This document shows, piece after piece, positions 43,117 through 52,490 of a stretch of 64,000 nucleotides of DNA (its first letter is position 1; every line of letters starts with the position of its first letter). A program made the translations under genes and the position numbers. Below the pieces are notes generated by a model. It was not told the origin of the DNA and searched no databases. It saw only the letters and a list, made by a program, of their open reading frames with translations. This DNA is from Thalassobius sp. Cn5-15 (GTDB lineage: Bacteria; Pseudomonadota; Alphaproteobacteria; Rhodobacterales; Rhodobacteraceae): assembly GCF_022347685.1 (NCBI RefSeq), contig NZ_JAKRGF010000005.1, positions 1 to 64,000 on the forward strand. Reading direction: 5' to 3'.

Positions 43117-44214
43117 ATGCGGGTGGTGTTCAAAACAAGCTACGACAAAGACATCGACCTGCACCCCGACTGGTGGGATCGCGGCAAGATCGCGGCGCTG
43201 CTGGTTCTGATGGCCCTGCTGCCGTTTTTGGTGGGCGAATACTATCTGGCAGAGGCGACAAACACCCTGATCTGGGCGCTGGCCGGTATGGGGTTGATGG
43301 TGCTGGTGGGGCATTCCGGGCAGGTGTCACTTGGACACGCGGCCTTTATGGCCATTGGTGCCTATGTGGATGCGGGGCTGATGACGGCGGGCGTGCCGTG
43401 GATCATTGCTTTCCCGCTGGCGGGGTTGGCTGCTGGGTGTTTTGGTGCCTTGGTCGCGATCCCTGCAGTGCGGATGTCAGGGATTTATCTGGCGATTGCC
43501 ACGCTGGCGTTGTTTGTGATCGTTGAGGAAATGATCATCATTCTGGAACCCCTCACTGGCGGGGTTGGGGGAATGTTCGCACCCTCTATCATGCTGTTTG
43601 GCATCGATTTTGACCGCTATGCCAGCTTGTCCAACTTCTACTGGTTGGTGCTGGTGGTGGTGTCGCTGGTGACTTGGGCCTACGCGAACCTGTTGCGCAG
43701 CCCGACGGGGCGCAGTTTCCTCGCCGTGCGCGATAGCGAGGTTTCGGCGCGGGCGCTGGGCATCAACGTGACACGGACGAAGGCGGTGGTTTTTGGCCTG
43801 TCCTGTGGTGTGACGGGGCTGGCAGGGGCGTTGATGGGGCACTTCATCTCGTTCTTTAACTACGAGTTGTTTTCGATCTTCATCTCCATCAACCTGTTGC
43901 TGGTTGTGACCATCGGTGGGCTGGGCTTCATTCAGGGGGCGTTTTTTGGCGCCATTCTGATCACCGCCGTACCGCAAATGATTGCTATCTTGCGCGATGG
44001 TCTGAACGCCACCGTAGGGATTGATCTGGGATCGGTACCGGGTCTGGATACGCTGATTTTTGCGGTCATCCTTGTGGGCTTCATCATCTATGAACCCACC
44101 GGCCTATACGGTCGCTGGCTGAAGATGCGGGCTTATGTCCAACTGTTCCCGCTGGCGCGGCGCGACATGTTCCGCCGCCAGAAGACCTACCTGAAGACGG
44201 AGCGGATGCGATGA
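43117..44214 (+). CDS. Branched-chain-type ABC transporter permease (LivM family)
   Basis: A 365-residue inner-membrane permease with about ten helices. LivM hallmarks are GLMVLVGHSGQVSLGHAAFM and SFLAVRDSEVSARALGINV (coupling loop, about residue 205). It pairs with the LivH-type protein. It starts 3 bases after livH and overlaps the ATPase gene by ATGA. The basic C-terminal tail (about 30 residues after the last helix) is longer than in E. coli LivM-like cores. Confidence 0.9.
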   Translation: MRVVFKTSYDKDIDLHPDWWDRGKIAALLVLMALLPFLVGEYYLAEATNTLIWALAGMGLMVLVGHSGQVSLGHAAFMAIGAYVDAGLMTAGVPWIIAFPLAGLAAGCFGALVAIPAVRMSGIYLAIATLALFVIVEEMIIILEPLTGGVGGMFAPSIMLFGIDFDRYASLSNFYWLVLVVVSLVTWAYANLLRSPTGRSFLAVRDSEVSARALGINVTRTKAVVFGLSCGVTGLAGALMGHFISFFNYELFSIFISINLLLVVTIGGLGFIQGAFFGAILITAVPQMIAILRDGLNATVGIDLGSVPGLDTLIFAVILVGFIIYEPTGLYGRWLKMRAYVQLFPLARRDMFRRQKTYLKTERMR

Positions 44215-45002
44215 GCTTGTTACAAGTTACTGATCTGGCGGTGCATTTCGGCGGGGTGAAGGCGGTGGATGGTGTGTCCTTCGACGTCGAAGAGGGCGAG
44301 GTATTTTCCATCATTGGTCCCAACGGAGCGGGGAAATCCACCATCTTCAACCTGATTTCACGTCTTTATGAGCCCACCCGGGGGTCGATCCTGTTCAACG
44401 GTGAAGAATTGAGCAACCGGCCCGCCCATGCGGTTGCCGATCTCGGCATTGCGCGGACATTCCAGAACATCGAGCTGTTTGATCATTCCACCGTGCTGGA
44501 CAACCTGCTGATGGGGCGTCACGGCCACCGCGCCACCAATTGGGTGCAGGATCTTTTATTCCTGCCCAAGGTGCGTACCGAAGAGCGTGCGCATCGCCAA
44601 AAGGTCGAAGAGGTGATGGAGTTTCTGGAGCTGGAAGCCTACCGCGACAAGATGATCGCCGGCCTGCCCTATGGCGTGCGCAAGGTGGTCGAGATTGGCC
44701 GCGCGTTGGCGATGGGACCAAAGCTGATCCTGCTGGATGAACCGGCATCCGGTCTGTCGGTGGAAGAAAGTCAGGATGTGGCCTTCTGGATTGAGGATAT
44801 GCGCCGCGACATGGGCCTGAGCGTGTTGATGGTGGAACATGATATGCGGCTGGTCACGCAGGTCAGTGACCGTGTGTTGGCTGTCGCTAATGGTCGCTCG
44901 CTTGCCCTTGGCAGTGCGGCGGAGGTGCAGAACGATCCAGAGGTGCAGGCGGCTTACTTAGGCAGTGATTCCTTCCTCGCGGCAGAGGAGGGCGTGGCAT
45001 GA
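44211..45002 (+). CDS. Branched-chain-type ABC transporter ATPase (LivG family)
   Basis: A 263-residue ATPase with Walker A GPNGAGKST at about 34-42, the LivG-type FQNIELFDHSTVLDNLLMG Q-loop, the family's modified signature LPYGVRKVVEIGRAL in place of LSGGQ, and Walker B LILLDEPASGLS. It forms a heterodimer with the LivF-type ATPase encoded next, coupled by ATGA overlaps at both ends. Confidence 0.9.
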   Translation: MSLLQVTDLAVHFGGVKAVDGVSFDVEEGEVFSIIGPNGAGKSTIFNLISRLYEPTRGSILFNGEELSNRPAHAVADLGIARTFQNIELFDHSTVLDNLLMGRHGHRATNWVQDLLFLPKVRTEERAHRQKVEEVMEFLELEAYRDKMIAGLPYGVRKVVEIGRALAMGPKLILLDEPASGLSVEESQDVAFWIEDMRRDMGLSVLMVEHDMRLVTQVSDRVLAVANGRSLALGSAAEVQNDPEVQAAYLGSDSFLAAEEGVA

Positions 45003-45763
45003 GCCTGTTAAAACTGCGCAACGTCGAAAGTTTCTACGGCGCCATCATGGCCCTGCGTGGCGTGTCAATTGACGTCGAAGAGGGGCAGATTGTCACCATC
45101 CTAGGCGCCAATGGTGCAGGTAAAACCACCCTGATGAAAACTGTGTCCGGCCTGATGGACGCGGAAAAGGGTACGGTGGAATTTAACGGTAAACCCATTC
45201 ACGGGCTGGAACCGGATAAGGTTGTCGCCCAGGGTCTGGCGCATGTGCCTGAGGGGCGCGAGGTGTTTCCCTATCTGACGGTTGAGGAAAACCTGCGCCT
45301 TGGCGCCTACGCCCGCAAGGTGCCGGGCGTGAACGAAGATATCGAACTGGTTTACGATTATTTTCCTATCCTGAAAGAACGGCGCAGTCAGTCGGCGGGT
45401 TTCCTGTCAGGTGGGCAGCAGCAGATGCTGGCAATTGGGCGTGGCTTGATGGCGCGGCCTAAACTGATGCTGCTGGACGAACCCAGCCTAGGGCTGTCGC
45501 CGCTGCTGACGCAGGAGATTTTTGCCATCATCAAGCGCCTGAATGCTGAACAGGGCGTCACCATGCTCTTGGTGGAACAAAACGCCAATGTGGCGCTCAA
45601 CACCGCGCATTATGGCTACGTGCTGGAAATGGGGCGCATCGTGATGGGCGATACTTGCGCCGCGCTCAGGGAGTCGGACGATATTCAGGAGTTCTACTTA
45701 GGCAAACAGGACGAAGGCCAACGTGGCCAGAAACGCTGGAAAAGGCGCAAAACATGGAGATAA
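44999..45763 (+). CDS. Branched-chain-type ABC transporter ATPase (LivF family)
   Basis: A 254-residue ATPase with Walker A GANGAGKTT, HVPEGREVFPYLTVEENLRLG, signature LSGGQQQ, Walker B LMLLDEPSLGLSP and the LivF-type switch LLVEQNA. The C-terminal tail is basic (GQKRWKRRKTWR). Its end overlaps the acyl-CoA synthetase start by 10 bases, so ligase production is tied to transporter production. Confidence 0.9.
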   Translation: MSLLKLRNVESFYGAIMALRGVSIDVEEGQIVTILGANGAGKTTLMKTVSGLMDAEKGTVEFNGKPIHGLEPDKVVAQGLAHVPEGREVFPYLTVEENLRLGAYARKVPGVNEDIELVYDYFPILKERRSQSAGFLSGGQQQMLAIGRGLMARPKLMLLDEPSLGLSPLLTQEIFAIIKRLNAEQGVTMLLVEQNANVALNTAHYGYVLEMGRIVMGDTCAALRESDDIQEFYLGKQDEGQRGQKRWKRRKTWR

Positions 45764-47601
45764 GTGCAGATATTATCGCCGATGACCGAGACATCGCGGT
45801 TGAGGGCTGCAATACCGTTGTCGCCCTCTGGGCCCAACGCTGTCACTTGAAAGGCGACGCAATTGCGCACCGCGACAAGACGCTGGGAATCTGGCAGGCC
45901 TACAGCTGGCATGACTATTTTGCGCAGGCCCGCGCAGTCGGCTTGGCGCTGGCGCATCTGGGGTTCCAGCGTGGTGAGGTGGCGCAGATCCTCAGCGAGG
46001 ACCGCCGCGAATGGCTCTACTGTGACCTTGGCATCGCGGCGATGGGCGGTGTGCCATCGGGCGTTTACACCACCGACAGCGCGTCCCAGCTGGCCTATCT
46101 GATGAACGATTCCGCCGCACGCTTTCTGTTCGTGGAAAACGATGAACAGCTGGATAAACTGCTAGAAGCCCGCGACCAGATCCCGCAATTGGAGAAGGTC
46201 ATCGTGTTTGACCGCGACGGACTGGCCAGTTTCAGCGATCCACAGGTGATGTTCTGGGACGATTTTATCGCTCTGGGACTGGAGGAGGCCACCGCCAATC
46301 CCACCCGTTTTGAGGAGGCGTTGAATCAGGTACGCCCAGAGGATCCGCGCATGCTGATTTACACCTCTGGCACCACAGGCCCGCCGAAGGGCGCGATCAT
46401 CACTCACCGTAATATCCTTTTTCAGATGCAGGCCAGCCTGAAAACCCTGCGCTTTCTGGAAACGGATGAACTGCTGTGTTTCCTGCCATTGTGCCACGTT
46501 TTGGAACGGCTGATCTCGGTCGAGTTGCCTATTCTGGTGGGCTGCAAAGTGAACTTCGCCGAGAGTCCAGAGACTGTTTTTGACAACCTGCGGGAGGTCA
46601 GTCCGCACAGCTTCACCGGGGTGCCCCGTATCTGGGAGAAGATCCATTCAAGGCTGGCAATTATGCGTGGCGAAGCGGGCTGGTTCGGTCAGCGTGCCTT
46701 TGACTGGGCAGTGGCTGCGGGGATGAAAAAGGTGGCCGCGCAGCAGGAGGGGCGTGCGTTTGGCCCCCTTGAACGGGTCAATCTGGCGCTGGCGGATCTG
46801 TTAGTGCTGCGCAATTTGCGTGGCCTTATCGGCCTATCACGCACACGCCGGTGCACCACTGGCGCTGCTCCGATCAGCCCCGAACTGCTGCGCTGGTTCG
46901 AGGCGATCGGCGTCCACCTGCGCGAAGGTTTCGGCATGACCGAGACTGCTGGTGTGGCTTCGGTCAATACGGTAGAAAACAACGATATGGGCACTGTTGG
47001 CGTGCCCTTGCCCGGCCTTGGGTTCCGGATCGCTGAGGGGGGTGAGATTCAGATCAAAGGTCCCGCGATCTTTGCTGGCTATTGGAACAAACCGAACAAG
47101 ACCGCTGAAACCTTTACCGAGGATGGCTGGCTGCGCACCGGTGATGTGGGGCGACTGACCAATCAGGGACGAGTGGTGATCACAGGCCGATTGAAAGACA
47201 TTATCATTACTGCCGGTGGCAAGAACATCACCCCTGCGGAAATTGAAAGCCGGCTGAAATTTTCGCCTTATATCTCTGATGCAGTGGTGATCGGCGACCG
47301 GCGCAAATATCTGACTTGTCTGGTGATGATTGATCAGGAAAACGTTGAACGTTTTGCACAGGATTGGCAGATCCCCTTCTCCGATTTCGCATCCCTGACC
47401 CGTGCACCCGAAGTGGTCGCGCTGATTGGCGACGTCGTGCAATCGGTGAACAAAGAGTTTGCTCAGGTGGAGCAGATCAAGGATTTTCGCCTGATCGACA
47501 TCCTACTGACGGCCGAAGATGAGGAGCTGACGCCGACAATGAAACTGAAGAGGAACTACGTAAACCAGCGCCATGCCGCGCTGATTGACAGCATGTACTA
47601 A
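45754..47601 (+). CDS. AMP-forming acyl-CoA synthetase (long-chain type) inside the liv operon
   Basis: A 615-residue ANL-superfamily enzyme that activates a carboxylate with ATP and CoA. Motifs are A3 YTSGTTGPPKGAI (about 205), A5 REGFGMTETAGV (about 390) and A7-A8 GWLRTGDVGRLTNQGRVVITGRLKD, with the A10-like lysine in PTMKLKR near the C-terminus. By length and layout it is in the long-chain acyl-CoA synthetase branch. The ATG at 45754 lies inside the last codons of the LivF gene. Its place in the operon suggests it traps the imported acid as a CoA ester (vectorial activation); the acid is unknown. Confidence 0.9.
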   Translation: MEISADIIADDRDIAVEGCNTVVALWAQRCHLKGDAIAHRDKTLGIWQAYSWHDYFAQARAVGLALAHLGFQRGEVAQILSEDRREWLYCDLGIAAMGGVPSGVYTTDSASQLAYLMNDSAARFLFVENDEQLDKLLEARDQIPQLEKVIVFDRDGLASFSDPQVMFWDDFIALGLEEATANPTRFEEALNQVRPEDPRMLIYTSGTTGPPKGAIITHRNILFQMQASLKTLRFLETDELLCFLPLCHVLERLISVELPILVGCKVNFAESPETVFDNLREVSPHSFTGVPRIWEKIHSRLAIMRGEAGWFGQRAFDWAVAAGMKKVAAQQEGRAFGPLERVNLALADLLVLRNLRGLIGLSRTRRCTTGAAPISPELLRWFEAIGVHLREGFGMTETAGVASVNTVENNDMGTVGVPLPGLGFRIAEGGEIQIKGPAIFAGYWNKPNKTAETFTEDGWLRTGDVGRLTNQGRVVITGRLKDIIITAGGKNITPAEIESRLKFSPYISDAVVIGDRRKYLTCLVMIDQENVERFAQDWQIPFSDFASLTRAPEVVALIGDVVQSVNKEFAQVEQIKDFRLIDILLTAEDEELTPTMKLKRNYVNQRHAALIDSMY

Positions 47602-47634
47602 GCCGCCTCATGCGGCATCTCAGGGAGGACGAAC

Positions 47635-48801
47635 ATGAAATTGTGGAAAGCATTGGCAGCCTCTGCCGCGATGGCACTGGCTGGCGCGGCGGCACAGGCC
47701 GAAAACGGTGTCACAGAGGATGAGGTTAAAATTGGCGGTGCACATGACCTGTCGGGCATCTTCGCGCCCTTTTCGGTTCCTGCAGTGAAGGCAGCGCAGC
47801 TCTACTTTGATGAGGTCAACGCCGCCGGTGGCGTACATGGCCGCAAGATCACCTATATTGTTGAGGACCACGGCTATCAGGTGCCAAAGGCGGTGCAGGC
47901 AGCCAATAAACTGGTTAATCGCGATCAGGTTTTTGCCATGCTCTTGAACCTCGGCACGCCGCACAATCTGGCGATGTTCAAACTGATGGGCCCTAAAGGT
48001 ATTCCCAACATCAGTCCGCTGACCACTGCCCGTCAGATGATCGACCCGCCCGAACCGTGGAAATTTTCGGCCAACGCATCCTATTATGATGGGGTGCGAC
48101 TGACGTCGGAATATATGGCGGCGGAACACGGGTCTTCGACCTTCTGTCTGATGTATTTGCCCACCGACTTCGGGATCGAGATCAAAGAGGGCCTGAAAGC
48201 GGGCGCTGACGCCTCAGGTGGCACCTTTGCAGTAGAAACCAAGCACAAACCGGATGAAACTGATTTCTCCGGCGCACTGGGCAAGTTGAAGGATGGCGGC
48301 TGTGATACAGTCGGGTTGGCGCTGGGCGTCAGTCAGATCATCAACGCTATCGCGACTGCGAATAAACTTGGCATGTCGGACATGAAATTTGTCCTTTCGT
48401 CTGCCGGATTCCACACGGTTGTGGCCAAAGGTCTGGCGGCGCAAGGCGTGATGTCGGGTGTTTACGCCGGTGCTGGCTGGCAGGATTTGGAAGCACGGCT
48501 GGGTGAACCGGCAGTGGGTGCGTGGGTGAAGGCCTATACCGAGGCCACGGGAGAGAAGTTTCCAGGCTCTGGCGCTTTGCTGGGCCGCTCTGCCGCGGAA
48601 CTGCTGGTGCGCGGGTTGGAGGCTGCAGGTCCTGATCTGAGCCACGAAACTTTCATCGCGGGCATGGAAGGTCTGAACTACGACGATGAAATCGCGGGCT
48701 ACACGGTATCAATGGATCCGGGGAACCATGTATCTGGCACGGCAGTTTTTGTATCGGCTGTGGAAAACGGATCGTGGAAGCTACTGCAAACGCTGGAGTG
48801 A
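47635..48801 (+). CDS. Periplasmic binding protein of the liv-type transporter
   Basis: A 388-residue periplasmic protein of the type-1 binding fold (LivK/AmiC-like). The signal peptide ends near AAQAE (residue 22), followed by GVTEDEVKIGGAHDLSGIFA and an AAQLYFDEVNAAGGVHGRKI helix typical of the family. GGGAGGAC precedes the ATG. It is the last gene of the operon, 33 bases after the ligase and before a strong terminator. It determines substrate specificity, which I cannot read from sequence. Confidence 0.88.
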   Translation: MKLWKALAASAAMALAGAAAQAENGVTEDEVKIGGAHDLSGIFAPFSVPAVKAAQLYFDEVNAAGGVHGRKITYIVEDHGYQVPKAVQAANKLVNRDQVFAMLLNLGTPHNLAMFKLMGPKGIPNISPLTTARQMIDPPEPWKFSANASYYDGVRLTSEYMAAEHGSSTFCLMYLPTDFGIEIKEGLKAGADASGGTFAVETKHKPDETDFSGALGKLKDGGCDTVGLALGVSQIINAIATANKLGMSDMKFVLSSAGFHTVVAKGLAAQGVMSGVYAGAGWQDLEARLGEPAVGAWVKAYTEATGEKFPGSGALLGRSAAELLVRGLEAAGPDLSHETFIAGMEGLNYDDEIAGYTVSMDPGNHVSGTAVFVSAVENGSWKLLQTLE

Positions 48802-48832
48802 GCGGTTTCTGATACAGTCGTTTTAGGAACAG

Positions 48833-48859
48833 ATCCCTCGACCTTGTCGGGGGATTTTC
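48833..48859 (+). terminator. Rho-independent terminator of the liv-type operon
   Basis: ATCCCTCGAC pairs with GTCGGGGGAT (one G-U pair) around the 3-base loop CTT, followed by TTTTCC. Confidence 0.82.
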
Positions 48860-48872
48860 CGTTCGGTTCACC

Positions 48873-49469
48873 TCAGATTAGCACCATCCAAATTGCGACA
48901 GCTCCGAGAAGGATGGCAAACACCGTGTTTATGATCTGTTTATGCTGCGGGGCGTGAAAGAGTTGCGCGATGCGATCCCCGATGAGGGTCCAGACGATGA
49001 AGGCGATTGCATTGTTTGCCGTGAAAATCGTGGTGATCAGCAGAACTGCAAACACGTCATCAGTTTGGTCCGTCTCCAGAAACTGCGTGAACATCAACGC
49101 CATTATGACATAGCCTTTGGGATTGAGCAGCAGCAGAACCGCGCCGTCCTGAAAGCGTAGCGGTTTGACAGCGTCGGCAGTAGTAAACGTGCTAGCACGT
49201 AGAATTTTACTGGCAATCCAAAAGATGTAGCACGCACCAATGGCCTGCAGCGCTTTGAAAAATATGGGAGACTCGTTCAAGGTAGCGATGAAACCCAGCC
49301 CGATCGCTGCGGTGACACACCAAGTCGCGACGTGATAGCCAAGGTTGGCGGGCATTGTCGCGCGAAAACCGAATTTGGCACCATTTGCGGCAAAGACCAA
49401 GTTGCCGGGGCCGGGACTGTAGGCCAAAGGGAAGAGAAACAGCACAAGGGCGATTGTCGTCTGGGTCAT
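48873..49469 (-). CDS. LysE/RhtB-family exporter
   Basis: A 198-residue inner-membrane protein with about six helices of the LysE family (amino-acid efflux). The family opening LFLFPLAYSPGPGNLVFAANGAKFGF and the LLLNPKGYVIMALMFTQFL motif of helix 4 are clear. It stands alone, convergent with the liv-type operon. The exported amino acid is unknown. Confidence 0.9.
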   Translation of the reverse strand: MTQTTIALVLFLFPLAYSPGPGNLVFAANGAKFGFRATMPANLGYHVATWCVTAAIGLGFIATLNESPIFFKALQAIGACYIFWIASKILRASTFTTADAVKPLRFQDGAVLLLLNPKGYVIMALMFTQFLETDQTDDVFAVLLITTIFTANNAIAFIVWTLIGDRIAQLFHAPQHKQIINTVFAILLGAVAIWMVLI

Positions 49470-49783
49470 GTAAATGCCTCCGAAAGCCTTTAGGGGCGAT
49501 CTAGCGGCACTTAAAGCGGTTCATAAACCCGTTTCATGCGCATTTTGTCAGGCGGTGTAGCGTGTTACGTGATAGGGTACACCCCTGTTCCTACAGTTGT
49601 TTTTCGTCTGACCAGAACTGTGCTGACCAGAACAACGAAAGATCACTTTTCGATTTCAGTGCGAATTCTCGCAAGATAGGAACCAGCGATCTGAATGTGT
49701 TTGAGTAGACAGGTGGCCCGTAGGCTTACAGTAATAAATGTCTCAAACAAGTGTGAATAAGTTTGGGATCCTGAGGATTGCGC
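49470..49783. other. 314-base intergenic stretch
   Basis: This is upstream DNA of the LysE gene and downstream DNA of the Dabb gene. It is more AT-rich than its surroundings, and I see no convincing ORF, RNA gene or repeat. Confidence 0.6.
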
Positions 49784-50074
49784 TCAGCCTGTCAGGAAAT
49801 CTGCCGCCATCCGCATGTCGCGCAGCGGACGCACGCGGTCGATGGATTTTTGATAGAGTGGGTCCGCTTTGAATGCGGCGAGCTGCGCCTCATCCTCAAA
49901 TTCGCCGTAGACCACAAAATCCGGTACCACCCCGTCGATCGGATCGGATTTCAGATTGCGGCCCACCTCCAGATGATTGGCGTGTGTGCTCTGCGTTAGC
50001 AGGGACAGCCCGTCAAAGATGGTATCACAATCCTTGGGATCACGTGCTGTGAAGAAAACGATGTGACGCAGCAT
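49784..50074 (-). CDS. Dabb (stress-responsive alpha/beta barrel) domain protein
   Basis: A 96-residue cytosolic protein of the dimeric alpha/beta-barrel Dabb family. It opens with MLRHIVFFTARDPKDCDTI, has the DFVVYGEFEDEAQLAAFKADPLY segment characteristic of the fold, and ends with a short helix. Its role is unknown; related proteins include small enzymes and stress-induced binding proteins. GGAGAG precedes the ATG. It is a single gene. Confidence 0.85.
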   Translation of the reverse strand: MLRHIVFFTARDPKDCDTIFDGLSLLTQSTHANHLEVGRNLKSDPIDGVVPDFVVYGEFEDEAQLAAFKADPLYQKSIDRVRPLRDMRMAADFLTG

Positions 50075-50351
50075 GTGCTCTCCTGCTTTTAGCGGCGGTT
50101 CGGGGTCTGTGTTGCAGGGTGTGGCCTGACAGCGGCGTCAGATCAATCGACAGTGACAACTACTTTGATCCGCGCCTTTCACTTTAGGGGGAAGGGTATC
50201 GTCTTTTTCCCCTTTGTGCTGGAATTGGTTGCAATTTCCGTACGTTGGGCACGAAAAATAGTAGCTGTTTGCGGGATCTCCGGTATGCGTGATGCAGCAC
50301 TTAGCGCTAGAGTGGCGACGCAAGACCACACGACGACAGAAGGACGCCGCC

Positions 50352-51623
50352 ATGATCAATCAGATACAGCCACAGACCGCGAAAACCGTGGTGGTGATTG
50401 GGGCAGGTATCCTTGGGGTGGCAACTGCAATCTGGTCGCAGCGTGCTGGACATCGGGTGATCCTTGTCGATCGCGAAGGTCCGGCAGCGGGGGCCTCTGC
50501 GGGTAACGCGGGTCTTTTGGCTTCCTCTGCCGTGGTGCCGGTCAACACGCCCGATCTGTGGACTAAAGCACCGGGGATGCTGCTCGATCCTGAAAGTCCG
50601 CTGTTTCTACGCTGGTCTTATCTGCCGCGTATGATCCCGTGGCTGGCGCAGTTTATGGCCAAGGCAACGGACAAACAGGCCCGTGCGACAGCGCGTGCGC
50701 TTTACCCGATCATCGGCGACAGTCTGGCGGATCATCAGGCGCTGGCGGCGGGCACGGGGGCGGAACACTACATCGTGCCAACGGACTACCTCTACATGTA
50801 CAAGGACCGCGCGGCGTATCTGGCGGGGGGATATGCATGGGATATCAAAACCTCTCTGGGCTTTCATCCGCAGGAGGTGGAGGGCGCGGCATTGCGCACC
50901 TTGGAACCTGCGCTGTCTGACACAGTTGGTTTTGCTGCCGTGGTGCCGGATCATGGCAGGGTCACGGACCCCGCCGCCTATGTGCGGACCTTGGCCGATC
51001 ATATGGTCGCGGGTGGCGGCCAGCTGATCAAAGGGGATGTACAGGGGATCGCCCGTGAAAACGGGCAGGTGACTGGCGTACGGGTGGATGGTGATCTGAT
51101 TGCCTGCGATCGGGCGGTGATCACTGCCGGTGCATGGTCTGGTCCGCTGGCCCGTGATTTGGGTTTGAAGGTGCCGTTGGATACTGAACGCGGCTATCAT
51201 ATCGAATTGTGGAATCCCTCAAAAATGACCAATCATCCTGCGATGATTTCTGCCGGTGCCTTCGTGATCACCCCGATGGAGGGGCGTTTGCGGCTGGCAG
51301 GCATCGTGGAATTGGGCGGGGTGGAGGCAGGTCCGTCGCGTGCACCGTTCAACCTATTGCGCAAACACCTTGCCCGGGTGATGCCGGATCTGACATGGGA
51401 AGAAGAGACGGAATGGATGGGCTTCCGCCCGACCTTGCCGGATGCGCTGCCGGTGATTGACGCGGTGCCGGGGATCGCGGGCGCCTTTGTCGGTTTCGGC
51501 CATCAGCACGTTGGCCTGACGGGTGGATCAGCGACGGGACGCCTTCTGTCGCAGATGTTGTCGGGGCAGGTGCCGAACCTTGATCTGACGCCCTATAGCC
51601 TGTCAAGATTCGGCAACGGCTGA
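50352..51623 (+). CDS. D-amino-acid dehydrogenase-like FAD oxidoreductase
   Basis: A 423-residue flavoprotein of the DadA branch of the DAO family. The Rossmann motif VVVIGAGILGVATAIWSQRAG is near residue 12-32, and the C-terminal flavin motif GFGHQHVGLTGGSATGRLL is near 390. It would oxidatively deaminate a D-amino acid (or related) to a 2-oxoacid, passing electrons to the quinone pool. AAGGA precedes the ATG at 50352. It is followed 67 bases later by the PxpA-like gene, a plausible two-gene unit. The substrate is unproven. Confidence 0.87.
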   Translation: MINQIQPQTAKTVVVIGAGILGVATAIWSQRAGHRVILVDREGPAAGASAGNAGLLASSAVVPVNTPDLWTKAPGMLLDPESPLFLRWSYLPRMIPWLAQFMAKATDKQARATARALYPIIGDSLADHQALAAGTGAEHYIVPTDYLYMYKDRAAYLAGGYAWDIKTSLGFHPQEVEGAALRTLEPALSDTVGFAAVVPDHGRVTDPAAYVRTLADHMVAGGGQLIKGDVQGIARENGQVTGVRVDGDLIACDRAVITAGAWSGPLARDLGLKVPLDTERGYHIELWNPSKMTNHPAMISAGAFVITPMEGRLRLAGIVELGGVEAGPSRAPFNLLRKHLARVMPDLTWEEETEWMGFRPTLPDALPVIDAVPGIAGAFVGFGHQHVGLTGGSATGRLLSQMLSGQVPNLDLTPYSLSRFGNG

Positions 51624-51690
51624 TCCGCCGATTGCCTGAGACGGCGAAGCCTGCCACAAACAGCAGGCAAAGACGTAAAGGAGAGGCATC

Positions 51691-52455
51691 ATGAGCCTGA
51701 CAGTCGATCTGAACGCGGATATGGGCGAAAGCTTTGGCTCTTGGTCGCTGGGCGACGATGCCGCGCTGCTGGAAATTGTGACCTCTGCCAATGTGGCCTG
51801 CGGTTTTCACGCAGGCGATCCTGATGTGATGCTGCACACCATGCGCAATGCGGTGGCGAATGGCGTGGGCATCGGCGCACACCCCGGTTTTGATGACCTG
51901 CGTGGCTTTGGCCGCTACCGGATGAGTGTGCCACACGCGACGCTGGCCAACCAGATCCGCTATCAGGTCGGCGCGGCGCAGGCGATGGCGCGGGCTGCGG
52001 GCGGTGAGGTGCGGCATCTGAAACTGCACGGGGCGCTGTCGAATATGAGCAGTGAGGATCAGGCGCTGGCTCGTGTCTGTTATGACGCGGCACTGTCAGT
52101 GGCGCCGGATCTGGTCATCATGGTGCTGGCCGCAACCGCCCAGCAACGTGCGGTGGAGGAAATGGGCGCGCGGTTCGTGGGCGAAATCTTTGCAGACCGC
52201 GCCTATAATGATGACGCCACGCTGGTTGATCGATCGAAACCCGGCGCGGTCATTCATGATGCGGCCCTTGCTGGCCCGCGCATTGCCAAAATGGTCAAGG
52301 CAGGCGCGATTATTACGGAGAGCGGCAAGCATATTGAAACCGGCATCGACACCATCTGCCTGCACGGTGACACGCCAGAGGCGGTGGAAATCGCCCGTTC
52401 GGTCCGCGCCTCGCTGGAGGGGGAGGGGATCGTGGTCAAAACCTTCGGCACCTGA
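51691..52455 (+). CDS. pxpA: LamB/YcsF family protein (5-oxoprolinase subunit A-like)
   Basis: A 254-residue cytosolic protein of the LamB/YcsF family. Motifs are VDLNADMGESFGSW at the start, NVACGFHAGDPDVM (about 36), GAHPGFDDLRGFGRY and KLHGALSN (metal and catalytic neighbourhood) and CLHGDTPEAV near the end. PxpA works with PxpB and PxpC to open 5-oxoproline with ATP; neither partner is adjacent here, so the specific reaction is uncertain. AAGGAGAGG precedes the ATG. Confidence 0.88.
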   Translation: MSLTVDLNADMGESFGSWSLGDDAALLEIVTSANVACGFHAGDPDVMLHTMRNAVANGVGIGAHPGFDDLRGFGRYRMSVPHATLANQIRYQVGAAQAMARAAGGEVRHLKLHGALSNMSSEDQALARVCYDAALSVAPDLVIMVLAATAQQRAVEEMGARFVGEIFADRAYNDDATLVDRSKPGAVIHDAALAGPRIAKMVKAGAIITESGKHIETGIDTICLHGDTPEAVEIARSVRASLEGEGIVVKTFGT

Positions 52456-52490
52456 GATCGCGGGCGACCGTCTCATAGAGGGGACGAAAG

